A stretch of DNA of 64,000 bases from Amycolatopsis vastitatis (GTDB taxonomy: Bacteria > Actinomycetota > Actinomycetes > Mycobacteriales > Pseudonocardiaceae). The number at the start of each line of letters is the position of its first letter. The stretch's first letter is position 1. The notes under the pieces are model-generated. The model was given only the letters and a program-made list of their open reading frames with translations. It ran no database searches and was not told the DNA's origin. The translations under genes and the position numbers were made by a program. The stretch spans positions 62,001 to 126,000 of the forward strand of contig NZ_NMUL01000026.1 of assembly GCF_002234595.1 (NCBI RefSeq), read 5' to 3'. Positions 41,000 through 49,944 of this stretch are shown here, in pieces.

Positions 41000-41008
41000 G
41001 AGTCCGCC

Positions 41009-41407
41009 ATGACCGTCCCGATCATCCTTGCCGGGCACGGCCGCCTGCCTTCCGGCGTCGGGGAAGCCGCCGAGATGATCCTCGGCCCGCAGGCCCGGCT
41101 GAAGGTCTGCGAGCTGCGGCCGCACGAGAGCCCGGACGAGTTCGGCGCGCACGTGCTCGCGCTGGCCGGCGACGCCGCCGAAGTGCTGGTCCTCGCCGAT
41201 CTGCACGGCGGCTCGCCGTTCAACACCGTCCGCGCGCTCGCCGCCGCGCCCGCCACGCGCCCGCGCATGGAGCTGGTGTCGGGGCTGAACCTGCCGATGC
41301 TGCTGGAAGTCCTGCTGCACACGACCGGCGACGTCACCGAGCTGGCCGGGGTGGCTCGCGCCGCCGGCCGCGACGGCGTCGTCGACGTCCTGGAATCGAC
41401 CTGGTGA
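41009..41407 (+). CDS. PTS IIA component, mannose family
   Basis: A 132-residue IIA-Man domain that accepts phosphate from HPr on His10 (IILAGHGRLPSGV). The rest matches the fold: LKVCELRPHESPDEFGAHVL, VLVLADLHGGSPFNTVRAL and MELVSGLNLPMLLEVLL. The order IIB, IIC-IID, IIA completes the transporter. The ATG at 41009 follows TTAGGAG. Its stop overlaps the start of the ceramidase-like gene (GTGA), so the two proteins are made together. Confidence 0.92.
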   Translation: MTVPIILAGHGRLPSGVGEAAEMILGPQARLKVCELRPHESPDEFGAHVLALAGDAAEVLVLADLHGGSPFNTVRALAAAPATRPRMELVSGLNLPMLLEVLLHTTGDVTELAGVARAAGRDGVVDVLESTW

Positions 41408-42735
41408 CCGCCGCGCTGATGCTCGCCGCGCAGGACGTCCGGATCACGCCGGGACCCGGGCACCCGCTCGGGGGCTACCTGGCCCGGCACGGCGTCGCGA
41501 CCGGGACGCACGACGACCTCGAGGCGTCGCTGATCTGGCTGTCCACCGAGGACGATCCCGGCGTGCTGTGGGTGGCGCTGGACGCGCTGGCGGTCGACGC
41601 CGGTCTCACCAGCACCCTGGCCGACGCGGTCGCCGCGGCGGTGGGCATCGGCCCGGAGCGGGTGCTGGTCTGCGCTTCGCACACGCATTCCGGGCCCGAA
41701 GGCTGGACCGGGCCGCTGCACCCCGGGCTGCCGGGGCAGCGCGACCCGGGGCTGGTCGGCCGCATGGCGGAGAAGGTCACCGGCGCCGCGCTGCGGCTGC
41801 GGGCGTGCCGCGAGCGGGTCCGCGCCCGCTGGCACGCGGGTTCGACGGAAGCCGTCGGCGGCAACCGCTACCGGCCGGACGGGCCGCACGACACGTCGTT
41901 CGGGGTGCTCGAGCTGCGCCGCGACGACGGATCGCCGGCCGCGCTGCTGTTCGACTACGCCAGCCACCCCACCGTGCTCGGCCCCGACAACCTCACCTGG
42001 TCGGCGGACTGGCCGGGCGCGACGCGCCGCGAGCTGGCCACGCTGGTCGGGCAGCCGGTCGCGGCCTTCCTGCAGGGCGCGGCGGGCGATGCCAGCTCGA
42101 GGTTCGTGCGGCGCGGCCGCAACCACGAGGAGGTCCGCACGCTCGGCGGCCACCTCGCGACGTCGATCGCGCGCACCCTCGCCGAGGCGGGGGCTCCGTC
42201 GCCGTCGGCGACCGGTCCGGTCCGGCTGACCCGTTCGACGCTGCACCTGCCATACCGGGACGTGCCGTCCCTGGAGGACAGCGTGGAGCTGCGCGAGGCG
42301 GCCGAGGCGGAGTGGCAGCGCGAACTGGCCAGCCACGGCGAGGACCACCCGGCCGTCCGGATCGCGCAGACCCGGTACGAGGGGTGCGCGATGCTCGCCG
42401 GGATGGCGGCCAGCAACCCGCCGACCGGCTGCGCCGAAGTGCCGGTCACCGTGGTGTCGCTCGGGGAGATCGCCTGGCTGCACACGCCGTTCGAGCTGTT
42501 CGCGTCGCTGGGGCTGCGGATCCGGCGGGGCAGCCCGTTCCGGCACACGCGGGTGATCGGCTACACCGACGGCTACCTCGGCTACCTGCCCGACGCCGAG
42601 GGGCATCGGGAGGGCATTTACGAGTCCTACGTGACGCTGTTCCGCCCGGAGGCCGCGGACGTGCTGGTGGAGCACTGTCTCAAGCAGCTGCGGGCCCACC
42701 ACCTCAGCCGCGTCACGAGTGAGCGCCGGGGCTAA
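41404..42735 (+). CDS. Ceramidase-like (neutral/alkaline) amidohydrolase, cytoplasmic
   Basis: A 443-residue protein of the neutral/alkaline ceramidase N-terminal family. It has the metal-ligand motif CASHTHSGPEGW (~95), a second His motif DYASHPTVLGPDNLTW (~185), the nucleophile-region match FLQGAAGDASSRF (Ser ~228, aligned with GDVSP of ceramidases) and VIGYTDGYLGYLPDAEGHREG near 400. Known enzymes cut N-acyl amide bonds. There is no signal peptide, so it acts inside the cell. Because it is translationally coupled to a PTS, I infer that it removes an acyl group from an imported, phosphorylated amino-sugar-like compound. Start GTG at 41404. Confidence 0.8.
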   Translation: MTAALMLAAQDVRITPGPGHPLGGYLARHGVATGTHDDLEASLIWLSTEDDPGVLWVALDALAVDAGLTSTLADAVAAAVGIGPERVLVCASHTHSGPEGWTGPLHPGLPGQRDPGLVGRMAEKVTGAALRLRACRERVRARWHAGSTEAVGGNRYRPDGPHDTSFGVLELRRDDGSPAALLFDYASHPTVLGPDNLTWSADWPGATRRELATLVGQPVAAFLQGAAGDASSRFVRRGRNHEEVRTLGGHLATSIARTLAEAGAPSPSATGPVRLTRSTLHLPYRDVPSLEDSVELREAAEAEWQRELASHGEDHPAVRIAQTRYEGCAMLAGMAASNPPTGCAEVPVTVVSLGEIAWLHTPFELFASLGLRIRRGSPFRHTRVIGYTDGYLGYLPDAEGHREGIYESYVTLFRPEAADVLVEHCLKQLRAHHLSRVTSERRG

Positions 42736-43499
42736 GCCGGGCTGCGCCGCGCCTGGGTGAAGACGGTGTAGCGGTCCGCGCGGTAGAGCGACCGGCCCGC
42801 CTCGATGACGCCGCCGCTCTGGTCGTGCAGGGTGCCTTCGATGATCAGGCACGGCTGGGTGGCTTCGATGCCGAGCAGGGCGGCGTCGCCCGAGTTCGGC
42901 AGCACCGCCGAAATCGCCGTGTCGTTCCACTCCGCGCGCACGCCCCAGCGCTCCTCGATCGTGCGGTGCAGGGACTCGGTTTCCCAGTCGAACAGCTCGA
43001 TGCCGGGGAACCGGTCGACCGACAGGTTGGTGCGCTCGACCGCGAACGGCTCGTTTTCGACGAAGCGGAGGCGTTCCAGCCGGAACACCCGCGCGCCCGG
43101 TGGCACGTTCAGCCGCCCGGCGATGCGCGGGCCCGCGCTCTCCACCTCCGCGTGCAGCACCTTCGTCTTCGGCACCACGCCGCGGGCCTGCATGTCCTCG
43201 GTGAACGAGGTCAGCATGTCGATGTGCGCCGCCTGGCGTTCCGCGGTGAACGTCGCGGTGCCGTGCTGGCGGTACAGGACGCCGTCCGCGACGAGCCGGT
43301 TGATCTCCTGCCGGACGGTGCCGCGGGCGACCCCGAAGTGCTCGGCGAGGAACCGTTCCGACGGCATCAGCCTGCCGGGACCCGCCTCCGTCGCGACGCT
43401 CTCCAGGATCTCTCGGAGCTGGTCGCCCTTCGGCCGCCCCGGCTGCAGCGCGTCCGGGAGGCGCAGATCGCTCGCGGCAACGTGTTTCGGACGGGGCAT
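42732..43499 (-). CDS. GntR-family regulator of the HutC/UTRA type
   Basis: A 255-residue regulator. The N-terminal winged helix-turn-helix is at ~25-85 (QLREILESVATEAGPGRLMP, SERFLAEHFGVARGTVRQEI, NRLVADGVLYRQHGTATF). The C-terminal UTRA ligand domain has the LERLRFVENEPFAVERTNL and GRSLYRADRYTVF motifs, as in NagR/DasR, which sense phosphorylated amino sugars. It lies convergent to, and overlaps by four bases, the ceramidase-like gene, and probably controls the PTS operon via the ACTGGT...ACCAGT repeats. ATG start. Confidence 0.9.
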   Translation of the reverse strand: MPRPKHVAASDLRLPDALQPGRPKGDQLREILESVATEAGPGRLMPSERFLAEHFGVARGTVRQEINRLVADGVLYRQHGTATFTAERQAAHIDMLTSFTEDMQARGVVPKTKVLHAEVESAGPRIAGRLNVPPGARVFRLERLRFVENEPFAVERTNLSVDRFPGIELFDWETESLHRTIEERWGVRAEWNDTAISAVLPNSGDAALLGIEATQPCLIIEGTLHDQSGGVIEAGRSLYRADRYTVFTQARRSPA

Positions 43500-43547
43500 G
43501 ACCTCAGTATGTCGCGCCGCGGGTGCGGGGGTAACACCCGCCGGGGC

Positions 43548-46500
43548 TCATCCGGTGGCGCGATCGGCCAGACGGGCCAGGAACCGCTCGGCGAAGGCTT
43601 CGCCGGTGACGTGCCCGACAGCGTGGTAGCGGGCGCGGGACTCGCGGGCCGTGCCGTCGGCGAGCCTCCACCGGCCCGCCGCGGCCTCGACCGCGGCCAG
43701 CCCCAGCAGGGCCTCCGCCTCCACCACGCGGAACCCGCCCGCCCGCGCCGCGTCGAGCGCCGTCCGCGCGTGTTCGCCGGCTTCGCCAGGGCGGCCGCCG
43801 GCGGCGAGGACCCGCGCGAGCGTCGCGGACGCCTCCGCCAGCTGGCCCCGCAGCCCCGACTCCGCGGTCAGTTCCCTGGCCTCGCGCAGGACGCGCTCCG
43901 CGGCGCCGAGGTCGTCCCGTGCCTCTTCCGCCCGGCCCAGCGCGATCAGCACGGCCGCCTCGACCTGCCGGTCGCCGTCGCGGCGGACGCACTCCAGCGC
44001 CGCCTCCGCCGTCGCCACCGCCGAGGCGTGCTCCCCGCGGGCGATCTGCAGCGCGCTCACCGCGTTCAGCGCGGTGGCCTCGCCGAAGCTGGACCCCAGG
44101 TCGCGGAACGCCCGCAACGCCTGGTCGAGGACGTCTCCCGATTCCGCGAGCCGTCCCGTGGCGAGCAGCACCCAGCCGAGGTCGGCGAGGTTCGCGGCCT
44201 CCCAGAACGCGAGGTCTTCCTTGCGGGCCAGCGCGATCGCCTCGACCAGGCAGTCTTCGGCCTGCTCCAGGCGGCCCAGCTGCCGGTAGTGGCAGCTCAG
44301 CGAGTTCAGCGCGAGTGCCTCGCCCGAGCGGTTGGCCAGCTCGCGGAACAGCTGGATCGCGCGCCGGCTGTGTTCGACGGCCTCCGCCAGCCTGCCGGTC
44401 CACTCCAGCATCGACCCGAGGTTCGCGACCGCCGTGGCCTCGCACTGCCGCCAGCCGCACGCCCGGCTGGCGAGCACCGCCTTCTCCGAGTGCCGGATGC
44501 CCGCTTCGTGCTGGCCTTCGCGGAAGTACGCGCCGCCGATGGACAGCTGCACGAGCGCTTCGGCGGGCCGGGCGCCGCGCTCCTGCGCCGCGCGGAGCAC
44601 GATCGGGGCCAGCTCGAGCCATTCCGCGCGGCGGCCGTGGTCGTGGAAGAACCGCCGCAGCGCGTCGGCGAGGTACCAGGCGCCGGGGTAGGGCCCGCGC
44701 GTCGCGGCCTGCCGCAGCGCGGCCGACAGGTTCGGCACCTCGACGTCCAGCCAGGCCACGGCCTCGGCGGCGTCGCCGAAGACGATCGGGCTCGGCGCCG
44801 ACGGCGCGTCTTCGCGGGGGAGCGCCACGATCCGCGCGCCGAGCAACGCGACCGCCGCGTCCGCCGCCGCGCAGTAGCCGGTGAACAGCCGCTCCCACGC
44901 CGCGTCCCGCGCGGTCTCGTCCTCCTCGGCGAGGACGCACTGCTCGGCGTAGCGCCGGGCGAGGTCGTGGAACCGGTAGCGGCGGGGTGCGTGCGCCTCG
45001 AGGAGGTTCGCCGCGATCAGCCCGCGCATCCGCCGGGTCGCCTCCTCGGCGGGCACCGCCAGCAGGGCCGCCGCCGCGACCGCCGTGAAGTCGGCCCCCG
45101 GCACCAGCGCGAGCAGCCGGAACGCGTGCCGCAGCACCGGCGGCAGCGCCTGGTAGGACACCGAAAAGGCCTTGGCGACGGCGCTTTCCCCCGCCCCGTC
45201 GAAGCCGAGCTGGGCCAGGGGATCGCCGCGCAGCTCGTCGACCAGCTCCCCGATACTGGCGACCCCGGTGTTCGCCGCGGCGATCCGCAGGGCCAGCGGG
45301 TGGTGCCCGCACAGGCGGGCCAGTTCGGCCGCGGCTTCCGGCTCGGCGGCCGCCCGGTCGCCGAGCAGGGCGGTCAGCAGCTCCCGGGAGTCCTCCTCGC
45401 GCAGCTGCGTCAGGCCCAGCGACCGCGCGCCGGTCCGGGCGACCAGCTCGTCGAGCCGGTGGCGGCTGGTCACCAGCACCCGGCCGGACGACGGCAGCAG
45501 CGGCAGCACCTGGGCGGTGTCGCGGGCGTTGTCCAGCACCACCAGCGCCTGCCGGTCGGCGAGCAGCGACCGGTAGAGCTTGCTCTGGTCGTCGAGGCCC
45601 GGCGGCACGTCCCGCAGGTCGACGCCGAGGGTCCGCAGCAGCTGAGCGAGCGCGGCGGCGGGGGTGAGCGGCTCGTCGTCGGCGTCGAAGCCGCGCAGGT
45701 TCACGTACAGCTGGCCGTCGGGGTAGCGCTCCCGCGCGGTGTGGGCCCAGTGCACGGCCAGCGCGGTCTTGCCGACGCCCGCGGTGCCCGTGATCACCCA
45801 GACTTCGCCGGGTTCGCCGAGCGCGGCCAGCTCCGGCGCCCGGCCGGTGAACCCCCGGACGTCCAGCGGCAGTTCGGCGGGCCGCGGCGCGACCGGCGCC
45901 GGCGTGGGTTCGCCTTCGCCACGCAGGATGCGCAGCCGCAGGTCCTGCAGGGCCTGGCCGGGTTCGATGCCCAGCTCGTCCACCAGCAGGTCGTGCGCCC
46001 GCGTGTACGTCTCCAGCGCTTCCGGGCTGCGGCCGCAGCGGTGCAGCGCGAGCATCAGCGCGCCGCGGAGCCGTTCGCGGAACGGGTACTCCTCGACGAG
46101 CTGCCGCAGCTCGCCGACCACTTCGCCGTGCCGTCCCGAAGCCAGCTCCTGCTCGTACAGCTCCTCCAGCACGACGAGACGGCGTTCGGCCAGCGCCGGG
46201 CCTTCGCGCTCGGTCAGCTCGTCGCTCGCCCCGCCGAGCGGGGTGCCGTCCCACAGGGCCAGCGCGGCCCGCAGGTGCGCGACGGCGGCCGGCCCGGCGG
46301 TCGCCCTGGCCTTGGCGACCTCGTCGTCGAACACGTCGAGGTCGCGGTCGCCGGGTGCGGCCTCGATGACGTAGCCGGGAGCGCGTCGCACGATGACGTC
46401 GCGGCCGAGGAGCTTCCGCAGCTCGGAGATGTGCACCTGGAGCCGCCCGCGGACGCTCGGCGGCGCGTTCTCGCCCCAGGTCAGGTCGATGAGCCGGTCT

Positions 46501-46625
46501 TCGCTGACCACGCGGTTCGGGTTCAGCAGGAGCGCGGCCAGCACGGACGTCTGTTTCTGGCCGCCGGGACGGACCGGGCCCGTGTCGCCGAGGACCGTGA
46601 CGGGTCCGAGCAGGCGGTAGCGCAC
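43548..46625 (-). CDS. AfsR-like SARP regulator (wHTH-BTAD-NB-ARC-TPR)
   Basis: A 1025-residue SARP. Residues ~1-90 form the OmpR-type winged helix (RYRLLGPVTVLGDTGPV, RLIDLTWGENAPPSVRG); ~95-235 the BTAD domain (ALETYTRAHDLLVDELGIEPG); an NB-ARC ATPase has Walker A ITGTAGVGKTALA (278-290) and LVVLDNARDTAQV; TPR repeats fill ~600-1000. SARPs activate secondary-metabolism or stress genes. The GTG at 46625 follows GGGGGG and gives the canonical start VRYRLLGP; the longer frame runs antisense over the thioesterase-like gene. It diverges from that gene across 87 bp. Confidence 0.92.
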   Translation of the reverse strand: MRYRLLGPVTVLGDTGPVRPGGQKQTSVLAALLLNPNRVVSEDRLIDLTWGENAPPSVRGRLQVHISELRKLLGRDVIVRRAPGYVIEAAPGDRDLDVFDDEVAKARATAGPAAVAHLRAALALWDGTPLGGASDELTEREGPALAERRLVVLEELYEQELASGRHGEVVGELRQLVEEYPFRERLRGALMLALHRCGRSPEALETYTRAHDLLVDELGIEPGQALQDLRLRILRGEGEPTPAPVAPRPAELPLDVRGFTGRAPELAALGEPGEVWVITGTAGVGKTALAVHWAHTARERYPDGQLYVNLRGFDADDEPLTPAAALAQLLRTLGVDLRDVPPGLDDQSKLYRSLLADRQALVVLDNARDTAQVLPLLPSSGRVLVTSRHRLDELVARTGARSLGLTQLREEDSRELLTALLGDRAAAEPEAAAELARLCGHHPLALRIAAANTGVASIGELVDELRGDPLAQLGFDGAGESAVAKAFSVSYQALPPVLRHAFRLLALVPGADFTAVAAAALLAVPAEEATRRMRGLIAANLLEAHAPRRYRFHDLARRYAEQCVLAEEDETARDAAWERLFTGYCAAADAAVALLGARIVALPREDAPSAPSPIVFGDAAEAVAWLDVEVPNLSAALRQAATRGPYPGAWYLADALRRFFHDHGRRAEWLELAPIVLRAAQERGARPAEALVQLSIGGAYFREGQHEAGIRHSEKAVLASRACGWRQCEATAVANLGSMLEWTGRLAEAVEHSRRAIQLFRELANRSGEALALNSLSCHYRQLGRLEQAEDCLVEAIALARKEDLAFWEAANLADLGWVLLATGRLAESGDVLDQALRAFRDLGSSFGEATALNAVSALQIARGEHASAVATAEAALECVRRDGDRQVEAAVLIALGRAEEARDDLGAAERVLREARELTAESGLRGQLAEASATLARVLAAGGRPGEAGEHARTALDAARAGGFRVVEAEALLGLAAVEAAAGRWRLADGTARESRARYHAVGHVTGEAFAERFLARLADRATG

Positions 46626-46712
46626 GTGTTGCCCCCCGGAAGGCGGACCGAAGCGGAACGGAAGTGCCGTGGCCGACCCTATCCCCGGACACGAGGGACG
46701 GGAGGTCACGGG

Positions 46713-47336
46713 GTGGACCGAGACGACGGGGCGCGCTTGTTGTTCGTCTGTTTCCCGGACGCGGGCGAAGCCGCGGGCCGCTACCGGGCCTGGCGCGATC
46801 CGCGGATCTCCGTGCAGGTGGTCGAGCTGCCGGGCCGCGGCGAGCGCCGTGACGAGCACCCGTACCGGGACATGTGGCTGCTGGTGGAGTCCTTGGCCGC
46901 GGAACTGGCCGACGTGCTCGCCCGCCCGCACGTCCTGTTCGGGGCCGGGCTCGGCGCGCTCGTCGCGTACCGGCTGGCGCAGCGGCGGGTGGCCGCGGGA
47001 CTGGGGGTCCCGCGGGCACTCGTCGTGGCGCACCAGGCACCGCCCGCCCGGGTCGCGCGGGCGGTGCCGGAACAGGCGGAACGCGCCGACGTGAGCCTGC
47101 TGATGAGCGACGCGCACGTCCCGGTGGCGCCGCCCCTGCCGTGCCCGATCCGCGGGTTCGGCGACCCGCAGGTGATGACCGGCTGGGGTGAGCACACGGG
47201 CGCCGGGTTCGTGCTCGCCCCGGCGCGAACGCGGGACAGCGCCGCCCTGCTGCGCGACGCGGTCCTGCGTTCCGCCTACCTGATCTCCGCCATGGCCGGG
47301 CGGGAGCCGGAGCCGGACACGCCACCAAACCTGTAA
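46713..47336 (+). CDS. Thioesterase II-like protein lacking the catalytic Ser
   Basis: A 207-residue alpha/beta protein of type II thioesterase form: LLFVCFPDAGEAAGRYRAW (start), VVELPGRGERRDEHPYRDM (~40) and VLFGAGLGALVAYRLAQR (~73). In active enzymes the last motif is F-G-H-S-M-G-A; here it reads F-G-A-G-L-G-A, so the nucleophile Ser and its neighbour are lost. The C-terminal GGHF motif with catalytic His is not visible (GWGEHTGAGFVL only). A binding or chaperone role is more likely. GTG at 46713 with GGAGG at 46701-46705. It diverges from the AfsR-like gene and is followed by an MFS exporter after 30 bases. Confidence 0.8.
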   Translation: MDRDDGARLLFVCFPDAGEAAGRYRAWRDPRISVQVVELPGRGERRDEHPYRDMWLLVESLAAELADVLARPHVLFGAGLGALVAYRLAQRRVAAGLGVPRALVVAHQAPPARVARAVPEQAERADVSLLMSDAHVPVAPPLPCPIRGFGDPQVMTGWGEHTGAGFVLAPARTRDSAALLRDAVLRSAYLISAMAGREPEPDTPPNL

Positions 47337-47347
47337 GCACTGTTACA
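47332..47347. promoter_or_regulatory. TGTAA-N6-TTACA inverted repeat overlapping a stop codon
   Basis: TGTAAGCACTGTTACA (47332-47347) has perfect 5-bp arms, and its TAA is the stop of the thioesterase-like gene. It lies 19 bp before the MFS exporter ATG and is a likely operator or -10-region element of that gene. Confidence 0.6.
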
Positions 47348-47366
47348 ATCTGCGCGTGGTCCGGCC

Positions 47367-48602
47367 ATGCCCCTGACACGCGCTCTCGTCGATCTCACGC
47401 CGCTTCGCACCTCACCGCCGTTCCGGCGGCTCTGGCTGGGCCGGGTCTTCTCCGGCTTCGGCGGCCAGATGACCCTCGTCGCCGTGATGTTCCAGGTCTG
47501 GGAGCAGACCCGGAGCACCGTGTGGACCGGGGCCGTCGGGCTCGCCCAGGCCCTGCCCGTGATCGTGTTCGGGTTGTCCGCCGGGACGCTCGTGGACCGC
47601 GTCGACCGGCGGAAGTTCGCCCTCGTCACCACGGCGGGCCAAGCCGCCTGCTCGGTTCTGCTGGCCGTGCAAGGGTTTCTCGGTGACGTCCCGGTCGCGG
47701 CCGTCCTCGGGCTGGTGGCCGTCCAGTCCTGTTTCGTCGCGGGCGGTGGCCCGGTCGCGCGCACCTTCGTCCCGCGGCTGCTGCCGCCGGACCAGCTGCC
47801 CGCCGGGCTCGCGCTGAACCGGATCGCCTTCCAGGGCGCCATGCTGCTCGGCCCGGCGCTCGGCGGGCTCCTCCTCGGCTGGTTCGGCGTCGGCGGCTGC
47901 TACCTCGTCGACGCGCTCACCTTCGGCATGGCCTTCTACGGCGTGATCGGGCTCCCGCCCATGCTGCCCGGCGGCGAACCGGCGCGGCCCGGGCTGCGCG
48001 GCGTTCTCGACGGGCTCGCCTTCCTGCTGCGGACGCCGGTCGTGCGGGGCGCGCTGCTCACCGACCTCGCCGCGACGGTCCTGTCCATGCCGATCAGCCT
48101 CTTCCCGCTGGTCAACGCCGAACGCTTCGACGGCGACCCGCGCACGCTGGGCCTGTTCCTCTCGGCGATCGCGGTCGGCGGGGTGGCCGCGTCGGTGTTC
48201 TCCGGGACGTTCACCCGGCTGCCCCGGCCGGGCCGGGTGATGCTCGCCGGCTCACTCGCCTGGGGTGGCGCGCTCACGGGGTTCGGGCTGGCACCGGATC
48301 CGTGGCTCGGCCTGGCCTGCCTCGTCGCCGCGGGCGCCGCCGACACGGTCTCGGTGGTCACCCGCGGCGCGCTCGTCCAGCTCGCCACCCCCGACGCCCT
48401 GCTCGGCCGGGTCGCCGCGGCCGAGCAGATCGTCGGGCAGGCGGGCCCCGACCTCGGCAACCTCCGGGGCGGCCTGGTCGCGGGCGCCACGTCCGGCGCG
48501 TTCGCCCTGGTCAGCGGCGGTCTCCTCTGCGTCGTCGCGGTGGTGCTGGTCGGCGCGGCCACGCCCGGCCTTCGCCGTTTCACGACACCCGCCGCGAACT
48601 GA
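47367..48602 (+). CDS. MFS transporter, EntS-like exporter
   Basis: A 411-residue major facilitator with ~12 hydrophobic segments. It begins SPPFRRLWLGRVFSGFGGQM, has the A-loop motif AGTLVDRVDRRKFALVT (~75), GGPVARTFVPRLLPPDQLPA and NRIAFQGAMLLGPALGGLLLG (~150). This EntS/MFS_3 pattern is found in siderophore and antibiotic exporters. No regulator gene sits beside it, but a palindrome precedes its ATG. It may form a unit with the thioesterase-like gene under AfsR-like control. It ends 10 bases from the convergent Shedu gene. Confidence 0.88.
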   Translation: MPLTRALVDLTPLRTSPPFRRLWLGRVFSGFGGQMTLVAVMFQVWEQTRSTVWTGAVGLAQALPVIVFGLSAGTLVDRVDRRKFALVTTAGQAACSVLLAVQGFLGDVPVAAVLGLVAVQSCFVAGGGPVARTFVPRLLPPDQLPAGLALNRIAFQGAMLLGPALGGLLLGWFGVGGCYLVDALTFGMAFYGVIGLPPMLPGGEPARPGLRGVLDGLAFLLRTPVVRGALLTDLAATVLSMPISLFPLVNAERFDGDPRTLGLFLSAIAVGGVAASVFSGTFTRLPRPGRVMLAGSLAWGGALTGFGLAPDPWLGLACLVAAGAADTVSVVTRGALVQLATPDALLGRVAAAEQIVGQAGPDLGNLRGGLVAGATSGAFALVSGGLLCVVAVVLVGAATPGLRRFTTPAAN

Positions 48603-48611
48603 CCCGGCGCG

Positions 48612-49655
48612 TCAACCGGCCGGGGACGGTGCCAGCTCGAGGGCCTTCTCTGCGCCCTGGATGAGGTCGGCGTAGGTGATCACCTCGACGCGGCTGAGGT
48701 GCGCGTTGTAGGTCCGGAGCGTCTCCGGGACGTGCTCGCGCAGCTCGGGGTCACCGAGGTGCTGGGGGTCGCCGATGACCACCGTCGCGAACGCGCGGCG
48801 GCACTCGATGCCCAGTTTCTGCTTGATGGTGTTGCGTTCCTCGTCCAGTTCGCGCAGGTAGTTCAGGGTTTGGCCGACGGCTTTGTTCACCTCGGGGCCG
48901 ACGACGAAGAATTTGCGGTAAGGGACGATGAGATCCCGGATGCAGGCCCGTTTCAGCTCGACGACGTGGAGTGCGCCGTCGGCCCTGATCAGCGGGACGT
49001 CCAGCTGGGTCATGACGGCCAGCAACCGGCGTTTCGTCTTGTCGACGAACCTGCCGCCGAACATCCACCAGCTTTCCTCGAGGATCCGCTGGAATTCGTT
49101 CTCCTTGGCCGCCGGATCCCGGACGACTTCGGAAAGCGCCGTGATGACGTCCCGTTGTTTCGCGGCCTGGATGCCGTCGAGCAGCACCTGCCCGGCGCCG
49201 TGCGCGGACAGGATCCCGGCCGCGTTCGGGGCTTCCGCCAGCGCTTCGGCCAGCTGGGCCAATTGGCCCGCGTCGGCTTCCCCCGTTTGGACCTTTCGGA
49301 TGACGGCCGAAAGCGAGGCATCGTTCTCGGCTCTCGGCTCCGGGGTGCCGAACCGGGCGGAAAGGAACCGGTGGAGTTCGCCGACCGCGGCGTCCTCGCA
49401 CGTCCATTGGCTGGCGCCGGGCCTCAGGTCGAAACCGGAGTGGTCCGGTCGTGGTGTCCAGGAATTGGCGACGAGAATCAGTCTTCCGTCGTCGCCGCCG
49501 TCGGGGACGAACCAAAGCGTCGCGGTTTTGCAGACGTCTTCGCTTCGGTGGACGACCGCCGTGTCCACGTGTCGCCAGCCGTCCTCCGGCGCGGAGTTTT
49601 CGATCCTTTTCCTCAGTTCTTCGGCGGGGTCCGGTGCGTCCGGGGTGGAGGTCAC
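48612..49655 (-). CDS. sduA: Shedu-type (SduA) anti-phage nuclease
   Basis: A 347-residue protein. The C-terminal DUF4263/Shedu domain is visible: ENEFQRILEESWWMFGG (~185-201), then a PD-(D/E)xK-type core TQLDVPLIRADGALH followed by VVELKRA (Asp219/Asp226, Glu233, Lys235), and LNYLRELDEER plus FATVVIGDPQHLGD further on. The N-terminal ~140 residues are a variable sensor-like part. SduA proteins protect against phage by DNA cleavage. The gene is solitary, has no phage or mobile element beside it, and is convergent with an MFS gene. The 289 bases upstream hold A/T-richer DNA with no clear operator. ATG start. Confidence 0.82.
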   Translation of the reverse strand: MTSTPDAPDPAEELRKRIENSAPEDGWRHVDTAVVHRSEDVCKTATLWFVPDGGDDGRLILVANSWTPRPDHSGFDLRPGASQWTCEDAAVGELHRFLSARFGTPEPRAENDASLSAVIRKVQTGEADAGQLAQLAEALAEAPNAAGILSAHGAGQVLLDGIQAAKQRDVITALSEVVRDPAAKENEFQRILEESWWMFGGRFVDKTKRRLLAVMTQLDVPLIRADGALHVVELKRACIRDLIVPYRKFFVVGPEVNKAVGQTLNYLRELDEERNTIKQKLGIECRRAFATVVIGDPQHLGDPELREHVPETLRTYNAHLSRVEVITYADLIQGAEKALELAPSPAG

Positions 49656-49944
49656 ATCAGCCAGTCGCGCCGCGAATCCGCCCTGTTACGGCGGTCGGGA
49701 CCCCGCCCACCTGCGGTGGCGAGATCACGAGGACCCGAGCATTCCGGTGGGTTTGTTTCCTTGGTCGAACCAGTCCTGTCAGGGGGTCACCGTTCGCGTG
49801 CCCGTCACTCTTTCGCGTGACCAGGCTGTGACGTATTTCTCGGCAACGTATTTGCGGACCCGGAAATCGTCATCTACAGTCCGGCGAATCACGGCTCGAC
49901 GAGCCGGATTCCGTGATCGAAAAGATTCTTTCTCCAGGAGAGCT

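Noticed and set aside
38552..42930. Long minus-strand frames antisense to the PTS operon
   Set aside because: Composition is low-complexity and polar, they have no motifs and oppose clear PTS genes.
42825..47336. 1503-codon plus-strand frame across the GntR and SARP genes
   Set aside because: Only the final part from GTG 46713 has family motifs; the remainder is a shadow of the SARP gene.
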